Shown one piece after another: positions 8,191 to 16,077 of a DNA stretch of 64,000 bases. The DNA is taken from contig NZ_CACSIP010000028.1 in assembly GCF_902705885.1 (NCBI RefSeq), forward strand, positions 1 through 64,000, written 5' to 3'. This stretch comes from Mycolicibacterium austroafricanum. GTDB taxonomy: Bacteria > Actinomycetota > Actinomycetes > Mycobacteriales > Mycobacteriaceae. The notes under the pieces were generated by a model that saw nothing but the letters and a program-made list of their open reading frames with translations, was not told the DNA's origin and made no database searches. The position numbers and the translations under genes were made by a program. Positions within the stretch are counted from its first letter, which is position 1. Each line of letters starts with the position of its first letter.

Positions 8191-9446
8191 CCTCCGGGAC
8201 CACAGAAACCACCGCGCCACCGCGGTCGCGGGGGGCGCTCGGGTTGATGTTCGACCCGGTCTTCGGTGTGCTCTTCTGGGGCAAGATGTTCTCCGTCGTC
8301 GCGGTGTGGACCCACGGCATCGTCGCGGCGATCGTGATGTACGACGCGACCCGGTCGGCGCTGATGGTCGGACTGGTCGGCGTCGTGCAGTTCGCACCGC
8401 AGCTGATCTTGAGCCCCACCAGCGGTAAATGGGCCGACACCGGCAACCCGGCGCGTCAGATCCTGCTCGGCAGGGTGTTGTGCATCGCCGGGTCCGGGTT
8501 CGTGGCGACGTGGCTGTTCCTCGAACCCGGGCTGCAGGGGACCGCCACCGCGATTCCGATACTGCTCGGCACCGGCCTGGTCGGGTTCGGCTTCGTCGTG
8601 GGCGGCCCGGCGATGCAGTCGATCGTGCCCAACCTGATCCGCCCCGGTGAGCTCTCCACGGCCATGGCGCTCAACAGCATTCCGATGACGATCGGCCGCA
8701 TCGCCGGTCCGGCCACCGGCGCCTATCTGGCCGCGCACTTCGGTTCGGCCACCGGATTCGCCGTCAGCGCTGCCCTGCACCTCGTGTTCGCCGTCTTCCT
8801 GGTCGCCGTGCGGTTCCCGGCGCCGCCGGTGCGACGCTCCGGGGCCGATTACCGCGTGCGCGCGGCACTCAGGTACGTCTGGGCCGACCGTCCGCTGTTG
8901 CTGGCGCTGATCGGGGTGACGACCGTCGGCTTCGCATCGGATCCGTCGATCACGTTGACTCCCTCGTTGGCCGATGAGCTCGGGGGCGGTGCCCGCCTGG
9001 TCGGAGAGTTGTCGGCGGTGTTCGGCATCGGTGCGGCGGTCGGGATGGTGGCCCTGGCCCTGATGCGGGGGCGGATGGCCTCGGCACGGGTGTCGAGCAT
9101 CGGTCTGGCGGGGCTGGCCGCGGGGTCTGGGGTGCTGGCCATCGCCGCGGGACCCGCGCTCGCGCTGGCGGGATTCGCGCTGGCAGGGCTGGGGTTCGGC
9201 TGGGCGATGACCGGGCTGAGCACGGTCGTGCAGGAGCGCGCGCCCGAGGAACTGCGCGGCCGCATCATGGCGCTGTGGCTTGTCGGCTTCCTCGGCTCAC
9301 GGCCGATCGCGGCGGCGCTGCTCGGCGGGACGGCCGACCTGGTCAGCGTCCAGGTGGCGTTCGCGGTGGCCGCGGCGCTCACCCTGGCGGTGACGCTGTG
9401 GTGCCGGCCGTCGAACCTGACCGGCCCGCTGCCCGCGCAGCTGTAG
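8187..9446 (+). CDS. MFS transporter (EntS-like efflux family)
   Basis: This 419-aa protein has about 12 predicted transmembrane helices in two halves, with a charged central loop (PPVRRSGADYRVRAAL). The N-terminal region around GKWADTGNPARQILLGR is the motif-A-like loop between helices 2 and 3. It resembles the enterobactin/macrolide exporter branch of the MFS. ATG 8187 overlaps the MarR stop, so a MarR-controlled drug or metabolite exporter is the natural reading; the substrate is unknown. Confidence 0.88.
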   Translation: MTSGTTETTAPPRSRGALGLMFDPVFGVLFWGKMFSVVAVWTHGIVAAIVMYDATRSALMVGLVGVVQFAPQLILSPTSGKWADTGNPARQILLGRVLCIAGSGFVATWLFLEPGLQGTATAIPILLGTGLVGFGFVVGGPAMQSIVPNLIRPGELSTAMALNSIPMTIGRIAGPATGAYLAAHFGSATGFAVSAALHLVFAVFLVAVRFPAPPVRRSGADYRVRAALRYVWADRPLLLALIGVTTVGFASDPSITLTPSLADELGGGARLVGELSAVFGIGAAVGMVALALMRGRMASARVSSIGLAGLAAGSGVLAIAAGPALALAGFALAGLGFGWAMTGLSTVVQERAPEELRGRIMALWLVGFLGSRPIAAALLGGTADLVSVQVAFAVAAALTLAVTLWCRPSNLTGPLPAQL

Positions 9447-9463
9447 CGGCGCGGCACAGGGAT

Positions 9464-9807
9464 TCAGCGGCGCAGCACCGCCGTGAGGGCGTCCTCGCCG
9501 CAGGGCAGGATCGGTTCGACCAGGCAGCGTCGCGCACAGTTTTCGGGCGAGGTCCGGCGTGCTGAGCATTCCGCTGTACAGGTGATCAAGGGTGGCGATC
9601 GCCGAGGCGACTGTGGACACGATGTCGGGATGTGAATGCCCGAGAACCGAACTCATCTGACCGGAAGCGAAGGCGAGGATTCGCGGATCCGGTTTGGTCG
9701 TAGACGCGGCTTCCCTCCGCCCGGGTGATGATGCCTGGGACGAACGATCCCCCGTAGCGCACCAAGCGCCGGTCAGCGTCCTTCCAGAAGTGATCGGCGC
9801 TCGCCAT
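9464..9807 (-). pseudogene. Truncated, frameshifted class-III aminotransferase remnant
   Basis: The minus strand from 9807 reads as the N-terminus of a class-III PLP aminotransferase (DHFWKDADRRLVRYGGSF, then GSRVYDQTG). The homology moves to another frame near 9690 (RILAFASGQMSSVLGHSHPD, then LYSGMLSTPDLARKLCATLPG). It then ends: the PLP-binding and catalytic regions are absent. A third frame gives an unrelated short tail (LVEPILPCGEDALTAVLRR) to a stop at 9464. Two frame changes plus the missing two thirds make this a dead gene. Confidence 0.75.
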
Positions 9808-9810
9808 CGG

Positions 9811-10491
9811 TCAGGGCTGGATGATCGTTTCGGTGTCGATGACCGACATCGCCTCCAGCAGCGCCTGCTGCTGATCCGCGGTCCCCTGCGCGTCGAGGGC
9901 CAGCAGGTAGATCCCGTCTGAACCCGGTATCACCACTGTCTTGCGCGCCACGAACACCGGCTGGCCGTCGCGGTCCAGAGTCCCGGCGATCTGGACCGAG
10001 TCAAAACCGGAAAGTTTTCCCGGGCTGCCTTCCTCGGGGCCGTCGTAGCCCGGCTGGTTCCGGACAGCGTTCGGCGCAAGCTCCAGGATTCTGGCTTGAT
10101 CGACCTCGCCACCGCTGAGACGCGCCATGCTTGCGACGATCACGGGTGGGTTCGGCGAACCGGCAGCGCTTTCGAGCATGATGGCCCCGTAAGCGTCCTC
10201 GGGTGTATTCGGACCGACATCCATCCAGCCGGGCGGTACGGGCAAATTGAGCTCGGGCGCGGTGGCGTCGGCGCGAGTCACCGCGATCTGGGTGACGCCG
10301 TTGTCCTTCAGGTAATCACCGACCGTGACTGCGGACTGCTGCGCCTGCGTAGGTGTGCTCGTTGGGGCGCTGCTCGTCTCGGCCGATGACGACGTCGTGG
10401 TCTGCTCCGAAGTCGTTGCCTCCGTGCCGCTGTCCGCACCACACCCGACAACGCCCAGGCCGAGCGCCATCGCCGCAGTACCGAGAGCCAC
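9811..10491 (-). CDS. LpqN/LpqT family lipoprotein
   Basis: This protein of about 226 aa has a lipobox VVGC, a Ser/Thr-rich linker (TTSEQTTTSSSAETSSAPTS), and a mature domain with VGDYLKDNGVTQIAV and PPGWMDVGPNTPEDAYGAI, typical of mycobacterial LpqN/LpqT lipoproteins, which are exported and anchored to the membrane. The GTG at 10491 gives a signal peptide without a basic n-region and has no ribosome-binding site. Seven codons upstream an ATC at 10510-10512, preceded by AAGGGGA, would give MRTQTAKVALG, a much better lipoprotein signal. A stop lies just beyond. A non-canonical start is therefore possible. Confidence 0.85.
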   Translation of the reverse strand: MALGTAAMALGLGVVGCGADSGTEATTSEQTTTSSSAETSSAPTSTPTQAQQSAVTVGDYLKDNGVTQIAVTRADATAPELNLPVPPGWMDVGPNTPEDAYGAIMLESAAGSPNPPVIVASMARLSGGEVDQARILELAPNAVRNQPGYDGPEEGSPGKLSGFDSVQIAGTLDRDGQPVFVARKTVVIPGSDGIYLLALDAQGTADQQQALLEAMSVIDTETIIQP

Positions 10492-10587
10492 TTTTGCCGT
10501 CTGCGTTCTGATGAGCTCGTCCCCTTACCGTGTGCGGATCTTGACTAGAGCTGACGGTAGTGCATGAGAGCGCGAATGGAAGGCACC

Positions 10588-10812
10588 ATGCGAGGTCGGG
10601 CCCCGGCGCTCACTGTCGCCCGTGGCAGCCCCATCGTCAACAGTTTGTTGCGCAGGGTTGCCCGCCGGGAACACGACTCGGTGTCCGCCGACGCCAACCG
10701 GCACCCGGTGGATGAGAACGAACTGGGGATAACCCGTGCGATTCGGGGGTCGCTACTCGGCGCCGTCGGCGTCGGCTGGCTGGTCATCTCGGCCCCCAGG
10801 CGCAGTCGTTGA
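10588..10812 (+). CDS. Small hypothetical protein with one C-terminal hydrophobic segment
   Basis: This 74-aa reading frame has TGGAAGG at 10577-10583 ahead of ATG 10588. The N-terminal half is basic (LLRRVARREHDSVSADANRH). The last third has a short hydrophobic stretch, GSLLGAVGVGWLVISAP, then basic residues. No family is recognised. It is divergent from the lipoprotein gene. The ribosome-binding site and charge pattern support it, but a random frame is possible. Confidence 0.4.
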   Translation: MRGRAPALTVARGSPIVNSLLRRVARREHDSVSADANRHPVDENELGITRAIRGSLLGAVGVGWLVISAPRRSR

Positions 10813-10929
10813 CGCACAACCTGTCTCGGCCGTGCGTAGGTGTCCTACCCGAGAGCCGACGCGGCAACCGTCGTCGCGTCGGGAAGTTTCCCACGTGTTT
10901 CGACGCCCAGGGTGCGGGCATCCTGCAGC

Positions 10930-11172
10930 ATGGCATTCAAACTCACATACACCGATGGCGAAGAAGCCGAGTACGACGACAGCACAGTTTGGGAAGTGGA
11001 CGACGGCGTTCTGAAAATGGGTCGTACAGAAGGGGAATGGTCGGTACTCGTCTCCCCCAGCCACTGGGCCGTCATCGAGATGGGCAGTGCGGCAGCGCGG
11101 GCAGGCAACGACACCGATGACGACCAAGAAGACAAAGAGAACAAGAAAGACGACGACGACGACGACGAATGA
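10930..11172 (+). CDS. Small conserved-type protein with poly-Asp tail
   Basis: This 80-aa protein has a compact beta-rich N-terminal part (MAFKLTYTDGEEAEYDDSTV, then WEVDDGVLKMG) and ends in an extremely acidic tail of Asp, Glu and Lys (DDDQEDKENKKDDDDDDE). The tail is encoded by GAC repeats at 11149-11170. No ribosome-binding site is evident before ATG 10930; the frame extends upstream to 10840 but that part looks non-coding. Such tails bind cations or basic proteins. Function is unknown. A zinc-ribbon gene follows 52 bases later and may be co-transcribed. Confidence 0.6.
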   Translation: MAFKLTYTDGEEAEYDDSTVWEVDDGVLKMGRTEGEWSVLVSPSHWAVIEMGSAAARAGNDTDDDQEDKENKKDDDDDDE

Positions 11173-11224
11173 GCGCGACCTGGTCGCCGTCCACAGTCAA
11201 ATGAGCTCTTCAGGAGGAACAAGC

Positions 11225-11398
11225 GTGGATCACGAGTGTGAGGGCAGCGGCCGCGAGTTGCCCGACGGCCCGCCCCCCGATCGGGCAACAGCATGCCCGG
11301 TGTGCGGACGCGAGATACGGGTCGACACCGAAGAGACCGCCAACGGCTCGAGTTTCGTCATCGGCCGGCACCAGAAGGTGACCCAGGAATCTCCCTGA
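11225..11398 (+). CDS. Small zinc-ribbon-like protein
   Basis: This 57-aa protein starts at GTG 11225 behind a strong AGGAGG (11212-11217). It contains VDHECEGSGREL and a knuckle CPVCGREIRVD followed by a C-terminal His (GRHQKV), enough Cys/His to bind one zinc ion. Such tiny ribbon proteins are common in actinobacteria, mostly uncharacterised. Lying between the acidic-tail gene and the helicase, it could be either a stand-alone small protein or part of an operon. Confidence 0.68.
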   Translation: MDHECEGSGRELPDGPPPDRATACPVCGREIRVDTEETANGSSFVIGRHQKVTQESP

Positions 11399-11451
11399 TA
11401 CCGGAGCCCTGGTGTCACCGCCGCCGGACGTGAGGCACTCTGGTCCTCACG

Positions 11452-13992
11452 ATGACCCCAGCCCAACCGCTGCTCGACGACCCCGGTGACCTCTCGGCCC
11501 TGCGCGCGACAGGCACCGACGCCGACGAGCTTTTCACCGCCTTCGCCGCATGGGCCGAGGGCAACGGGACCTCGCTGTACCCCGCGCAGGAAGAAGCGCT
11601 GATCGAGCTGGTCAGCGGCGCGAACGTCATTCTTGCGACGCCCACAGGTTCGGGCAAGTCGCTGGTGGCGACCGGTGCGCTGTACGCCACCTTGGCCGCC
11701 GGTCGGCGCAGCTACTACACCGCGCCCATCAAGGCGTTGGTCAGCGAGAAGTTCTTCGCGTTGTGCGAGGTGTTCGGCGCGGTGAACGTCGGCATGCTCA
11801 CCGGCGACGCCTCGGTCAACGCGGACGCTCCGATCATCGCCTGCACCGCGGAGGTGCTGGCCAACATCGCGCTGCGCGAGGGAGCACAGGCCGATATCGC
11901 GCTGGTGGTGATGGACGAGTTCCATTTCTACGGCGACCCGGACCGGGGGTGGGCCTGGCAGGTACCACTCCTGGAACTGCCCCACGCCCAATTCCTGCTG
12001 ATGTCAGCCACCCTCGGCGACGTCACCTTCCTGCGGGAGGACCTGACCCGGCGCACCGGCCGGCCGACAGCGCTGGTGGCCAACGCCGAGCGGCCGGTGC
12101 CGCTGTTCTACAGCTACGCGACGACGCCGATGCACGAGACGATCGGCGACCTCCTCGACACCAGACAGGCGCCGATCTACGTCGTGCACTTCACCCAGGC
12201 ATCGGCGCTGGAGCGGGCGCAGGCCCTGATGAGCATCAACGTCAGCACCAAGCAGGAGAAGGCCGCGATCGCCGATCTGATCGGCGCGTTCCGGTTCTCC
12301 ACGGCTTTCGGATCGACGCTGTCACGCCTGGTCCGGCACGGCATCGGTGTCCATCATGCCGGGATGCTCCCGAAGTACCGACGGCTGGTCGAACAGTTGG
12401 CGCAGGCCGGCTTGCTCAAGGTCATCTGCGGCACCGACACCCTCGGCGTCGGCATCAACGTCCCGATCCGGACGGTCGTCTTCTCGGCGCTGTCGAAGTA
12501 CGACGGCACCCGTACCCGGCTGCTGAGCGCCCGCGAGTTCCACCAGATCGCCGGACGGGCCGGGCGGGCCGGCTACGACACCGCCGGCACCGTGGTCGTC
12601 GAAGCACCCGAGCACGAGGTGGAGAACCTCAAACAGTTCGCCAAGGTGGCCGACGACCCGAAGAAGCGCCGGAAGCTGGTGCGCCGAAAGGTACCCGAGG
12701 GCATGGTGCCGTGGAGCGAGAAGACCATGACCCGGCTGGTCGAGGCCGCACCAGAGCCGTTGACCAGCAACATGCGGGTGTCGACGGCGATGCTGCTCGA
12801 TGTCGTCGATCGTCCCGGTGACCCGTTCGCCGCGATGCGCCGCCTGCTCACCGAGAACCACGAGCCACGCAAGCGACAACTGCAGCACATCCGTGAGGCG
12901 ATCGGCATCGCTCGATCCCTGCTGCAGGCCGGTGTCGTGCAGCGGCTGGCCGCGCCCGATGCCGATGGACGCCGCTACCGACTCACCGTCGACCTGCCAC
13001 CCGACTTCGCTCTCAACCAGCCGCTGTCGACGTTCGCGCTGGCTGCGGTCGGGGTGCTCGACCCGGACGCTGAAACCTATGCGCTCGACGTTGTTTCGGT
13101 GATCGAGGCGACGCTGGAGGACCCCCGCCAGATCCTGGCGGCGCAGCTGAACAAGGCCAGGGGCGAGGCCGTCGCCGCGATGAAGGCCGAGGGTATCGAG
13201 TACGACGAGCGCATCGAGTTGCTCGACGACGTGACGTATCCCAAGCCGCTCGACGAACTGCTGTCCCACACCTACGAGCTTTACCTGCAAAGCAATCCGT
13301 GGGCCGCCGACGCGCGTCTCTCGCCCAAGTCCGTAGTGCGCGAGATGTGGGAGCGGGCTTTCACGTTCAGGGAGTACATCAGCGTCTACGGGTTGACCCG
13401 GTCCGAGGGCGCGGTGCTGCGCTACCTGTCCGACGCGTTCAAGGCCTTGCGGTCCGGGGTGGCCTCCGCCGCCCGGACGGAGGAGGTCACCGACATCGTG
13501 GAGTGGCTCGGTGAGCTTGTGCGACAGGTGGATTCGAGCCTGCTCGACGAATGGGAGCAGCTCACCAGCCCCGACCAGCCCCTCGACGCGCCGGTGACGG
13601 TGCCGGCCCGTCCGCGTCCGCTGACGGGCAACGAGCGGGCGTTCACCGCGATGGTGCGCAATGCGTTGTTCCGGCGGGTGGAGTTGTTCGCGCGGCAGCG
13701 TTGGTATGACCTCGGCGAGTTGGACGGCGGTTCGGGTTGGACGTCCGAGCGGTGGGAGGAAGTCGTGCGCGCGTATTTCGACGAGCACGACGACGTGGGC
13801 ACCGGCGCGGACGCCCGGGGGCCGGCACTGCTGCTCATCGACCGGCAGCCTGATCTCTGGCGGGTGCGGCAGATTCTCGACGACCCGGCCGGCGACCACG
13901 ACTGGGGGTTCGACGTGGAGGTGGACCTGGAAGCCTCCGACGAGGAGGGCGCCGCGGTGCTACGCGTGGTCGACGCGGGCCGGATGGACTGA
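11452..13992 (+). CDS. DEAD/DEAH-box (Ski2-like) RNA helicase with DUF3516 C-terminus
   Basis: This 846-aa superfamily 2 helicase has Walker A ATPTGSGKS (Lys69), DEFH at 155-158 (motif II), SATLGD (motif III) and QIAGRAGRAG (motif VI). The last 400 residues form the DUF3516 region characteristic of this actinobacterial family. It is predicted to unwind RNA or remodel RNPs using ATP; the partner is unknown. A 6-bp inverted repeat (GTGAGG at 11430 and CCTCAC at 11445) sits directly against the start codon and may influence translation. Confidence 0.9.
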   Translation: MTPAQPLLDDPGDLSALRATGTDADELFTAFAAWAEGNGTSLYPAQEEALIELVSGANVILATPTGSGKSLVATGALYATLAAGRRSYYTAPIKALVSEKFFALCEVFGAVNVGMLTGDASVNADAPIIACTAEVLANIALREGAQADIALVVMDEFHFYGDPDRGWAWQVPLLELPHAQFLLMSATLGDVTFLREDLTRRTGRPTALVANAERPVPLFYSYATTPMHETIGDLLDTRQAPIYVVHFTQASALERAQALMSINVSTKQEKAAIADLIGAFRFSTAFGSTLSRLVRHGIGVHHAGMLPKYRRLVEQLAQAGLLKVICGTDTLGVGINVPIRTVVFSALSKYDGTRTRLLSAREFHQIAGRAGRAGYDTAGTVVVEAPEHEVENLKQFAKVADDPKKRRKLVRRKVPEGMVPWSEKTMTRLVEAAPEPLTSNMRVSTAMLLDVVDRPGDPFAAMRRLLTENHEPRKRQLQHIREAIGIARSLLQAGVVQRLAAPDADGRRYRLTVDLPPDFALNQPLSTFALAAVGVLDPDAETYALDVVSVIEATLEDPRQILAAQLNKARGEAVAAMKAEGIEYDERIELLDDVTYPKPLDELLSHTYELYLQSNPWAADARLSPKSVVREMWERAFTFREYISVYGLTRSEGAVLRYLSDAFKALRSGVASAARTEEVTDIVEWLGELVRQVDSSLLDEWEQLTSPDQPLDAPVTVPARPRPLTGNERAFTAMVRNALFRRVELFARQRWYDLGELDGGSGWTSERWEEVVRAYFDEHDDVGTGADARGPALLLIDRQPDLWRVRQILDDPAGDHDWGFDVEVDLEASDEEGAAVLRVVDAGRMD

Positions 13993-14047
13993 AACGCCCT
14001 ACGGACCAACGCGGAGGACACACTGATATGGGTACCGTGGCTCGCGG

Positions 14048-14779
14048 TCATTTTGCCCTGGCCAGCAACCCGCCGGTGTCGACGAGTTCGATTCCGGCGT
14101 AGTGGATGGCGATAAGCCCCTTGCGCTCAAAGTCTTTCAGTATTTTGTTGAGCGAGGGCCGCTGGACGCCGAGCATCGCGGCCAGGGTGCGCTGCGCCAA
14201 CGGGACAGCCCCGTCCAGTGACTCGTCGAGCAGCAACTGGGCGACCTGTGCCGGCAGGGGCCGACCGAGCATCGCGACCAGTCGCTCCTGTCCGGCGGAG
14301 ACACGCTGCGCGACCGAGGACAGCCAGCGGCGGGCGATGTTGGGGCGAGTGGCCAGCAGGTGCTCGAATGCCGGGCGGTCCAGGTACAGGCAGGTGCAGT
14401 CGCCGAGAGCACGGGCCGTGTAGGCCATCGGCATCGCCAGCAACAGCGGGATGTCGCCATCCACATCTCCGGGGCGCAGCACATCGACCACCACCCGCCG
14501 CCGCCCCGAACCCACCGCGAGTTCAATGCGCCCCTGGCGCACGATCCAGACTCCCGCAGGCTGTTCTCCGGCGGCGAAGAGCACCTCGCCGGAGGCGAAT
14601 TCTCTGGCGGCCAGCGTTCCGGCAAGCGCACTGACATCCTCGCGCAGCAGGGGGGCGGCCGGACCGCGTCCCACGCATCGGGCAACCCAGGCGGCGTGAC
14701 GAATCTGCAGATCCTGTGGGCTCTCACCACCGGCGATGGCGCGCATGGCGTGGCGGATCGGGCCGTTGCGATCAGGCAT
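14048..14779 (-). CDS. Crp/Fnr family transcriptional regulator
   Basis: This 243-aa regulator has an N-terminal cyclic-nucleotide-binding-type beta barrel (FASGEVLFAAGEQPAGVWIV, then LRPGDVDGDIPLLL) and a C-terminal Crp-type helix-turn-helix (LAQRTLAAMLGVQRPSLNKI). Key cAMP contacts are not obvious, so the ligand or signal is unclear; redox or NO sensing is possible but there is no Fnr Cys cluster. It is divergent from a membrane protein/peroxiredoxin operon, and the shared intergenic region contains TGTCAG/CTGACA repeats, so it probably controls both directions. Confidence 0.88.
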   Translation of the reverse strand: MPDRNGPIRHAMRAIAGGESPQDLQIRHAAWVARCVGRGPAAPLLREDVSALAGTLAAREFASGEVLFAAGEQPAGVWIVRQGRIELAVGSGRRRVVVDVLRPGDVDGDIPLLLAMPMAYTARALGDCTCLYLDRPAFEHLLATRPNIARRWLSSVAQRVSAGQERLVAMLGRPLPAQVAQLLLDESLDGAVPLAQRTLAAMLGVQRPSLNKILKDFERKGLIAIHYAGIELVDTGGLLARAK

Positions 14780-14817
14780 GGCTCCCCTTCGGTCGTGCTG
14801 GCGATCCTGTCATCACG

Positions 14818-14854
14818 CTGACAATGCTGCGCGATGACTGTCAGCCTGCTGACA
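14818..14854. promoter_or_regulatory. CTGACA/TGTCAG half-site cluster (candidate Crp-family operator)
   Basis: Three 6-bp half-sites lie between the divergent genes: CTGACA at 14818-14823, TGTCAG at 14839-14844 and CTGACA at 14849-14854. The last two form a perfect palindrome, TGTCAG-CCTG-CTGACA, the size expected for a Crp/Fnr dimer. They lie 39-75 bp upstream of the regulator's own start. Confidence 0.5.
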
Positions 14855-14930
14855 CTGCGGCGGCGGGTCGCGGCAGTGCGCGTTCTCCTGTTCAGAGGAC
14901 ATATCCGTCCCCGTGAAGAAGGAGTGAGAG

Positions 14931-15509
14931 ATGGCTACCTCATCAGAAGCACCGAGCACCCAGGCAAGGGCGAACAGCAAGGGCCCCGTCGCGGCTGCGG
15001 CGTGGGGCGCGGCCGCGGGCATCGGTGCGTCGGTGGTGATGGCGATGTTCGCGATGATCGCGGCGCTGACTTACCAGAACACCGGCTTCTTCACGCCGCT
15101 GTATCACATCGCGTCGACGCTGGCGCCCGGCGACGCGATGATGCAGTCCATGCAGTCGGCGATGGCCGGCGACTCGTTCACGTTCCTGTTGGGTCCGGCC
15201 GTACTGGGTGCCCTCATCCACATGGCGGTCGGCGCGGCCTACGGCGCGCTGTTCGGCGTCGTCGCCGGGCTGCTGCGCTGGCACGGAGCCGTCCTGGTGG
15301 GCGCGGCGGTGCTGTGGGGATTCGTGGTGTTCGCGGTGAGCGCGTGGGTCGGGCTGCCGATCGCGGCGTCGCTGTTCGGCGGCGGCGATCCGATCCGCAA
15401 CATGGCCATGATGGTCGGCTACCCCACGTTCGTCGGTGAGCACCTTGCCTTTGGCGCGGTGCTGGGTCTGCTGCTCATCGCTCCGCTGCGCCGCGGCGTG
15501 ATTCACTGA
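14931..15509 (+). CDS. Multi-pass membrane protein of unknown function
   Basis: This 192-aa protein has about four to five predicted transmembrane helices (around GAAAGIGASVVMAMFAMIAA, AVLGALIHMAVGAAYGALFG, VLVGAAVLWGFVVFAVSAWV and the C-terminal AFGAVLGLLLIAPL) and a soluble 20-residue N-terminus. GAAGGAG precedes ATG 14931. No catalytic motif is visible. It is followed after 4 bases by a peroxiredoxin-like gene and is divergent from the Crp-family regulator, so a redox or stress role is suggested by context only. Confidence 0.8.
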   Translation: MATSSEAPSTQARANSKGPVAAAAWGAAAGIGASVVMAMFAMIAALTYQNTGFFTPLYHIASTLAPGDAMMQSMQSAMAGDSFTFLLGPAVLGALIHMAVGAAYGALFGVVAGLLRWHGAVLVGAAVLWGFVVFAVSAWVGLPIAASLFGGGDPIRNMAMMVGYPTFVGEHLAFGAVLGLLLIAPLRRGVIH

Positions 15510-15513
15510 TCTC

Positions 15514-16077
15514 ATGCCCACCATCGATGTCGGTACCGTGGTCCAGCCACATCAACTGCACGCCATCGACGGAACCGCGGTGACGGTGCCCGATCCCCAC
15601 CGGTTGGTGCACCTGCAGTTCCGCCGTTTCGCCGGGTGCCCGATCTGCCATCTGCATCTGCGGTCCGTCGTCGCGCGCCACGACGAGATCACCGCGGCCG
15701 GCATCAGGGAGGTCGTCGTGTTCCACTCTTCGGCCGATGCGCTGCGCGAGTACCAGGCCGACCTGCCGTTCGCCGTGATCGCCGACCCGCAGCGCGAGCT
15801 GTACCGGGAGTTCGGCGTGGAGTCCTCGGTGGCGTCGGTCGCCCATCCCCGCGCCTGGCTGGCCGCCGCACGCGGCGCGGCACGGCAGCGGTCGGTCACG
15901 GCGGGGCTGGGACGCGGGGAAGACCACTTCGGCAAGCCGGCCGACTTCCTCATCGGCTCCGACGGAACGGTGCTGGCGAGCAAGTACGGCGCGCACGCCG
16001 ACGACCAGTGGCCAGTGACCGAGATCCTCGGTCTGGCAGAGCAGTTCACCAGCAGACAGCCAGGCGGACCCGACTAG
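15514..16077 (+). CDS. AhpC/TSA-type peroxiredoxin-like protein
   Basis: This 187-aa thioredoxin-fold protein has an active-site-like FAGCPICHLHL (Cys42, Cys45) after the first beta strand, followed by EVVVFHSSADALREYQADLP and a C-terminal FLIGSDGTVLASKYG. The CxxC arrangement is that of the AhpC/TSA relatives that reduce peroxides or disulfides. It is co-transcribed with the membrane protein upstream. Its stop codon overlaps the stop of the convergent prfC gene by 4 bases (CTAG read on both strands). Confidence 0.85.
   Translation: MPTIDVGTVVQPHQLHAIDGTAVTVPDPHRLVHLQFRRFAGCPICHLHLRSVVARHDEITAAGIREVVVFHSSADALREYQADLPFAVIADPQRELYREFGVESSVASVAHPRAWLAAARGAARQRSVTAGLGRGEDHFGKPADFLIGSDGTVLASKYGAHADDQWPVTEILGLAEQFTSRQPGGPD

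Noticed and set aside
11430..11450. GTGAGG/CCTCAC inverted repeat at the helicase start
   Set aside because: Only 6 bp with a 9-base loop in GC-rich DNA; may be chance, noted in the gene entry but not listed as a regulatory site.
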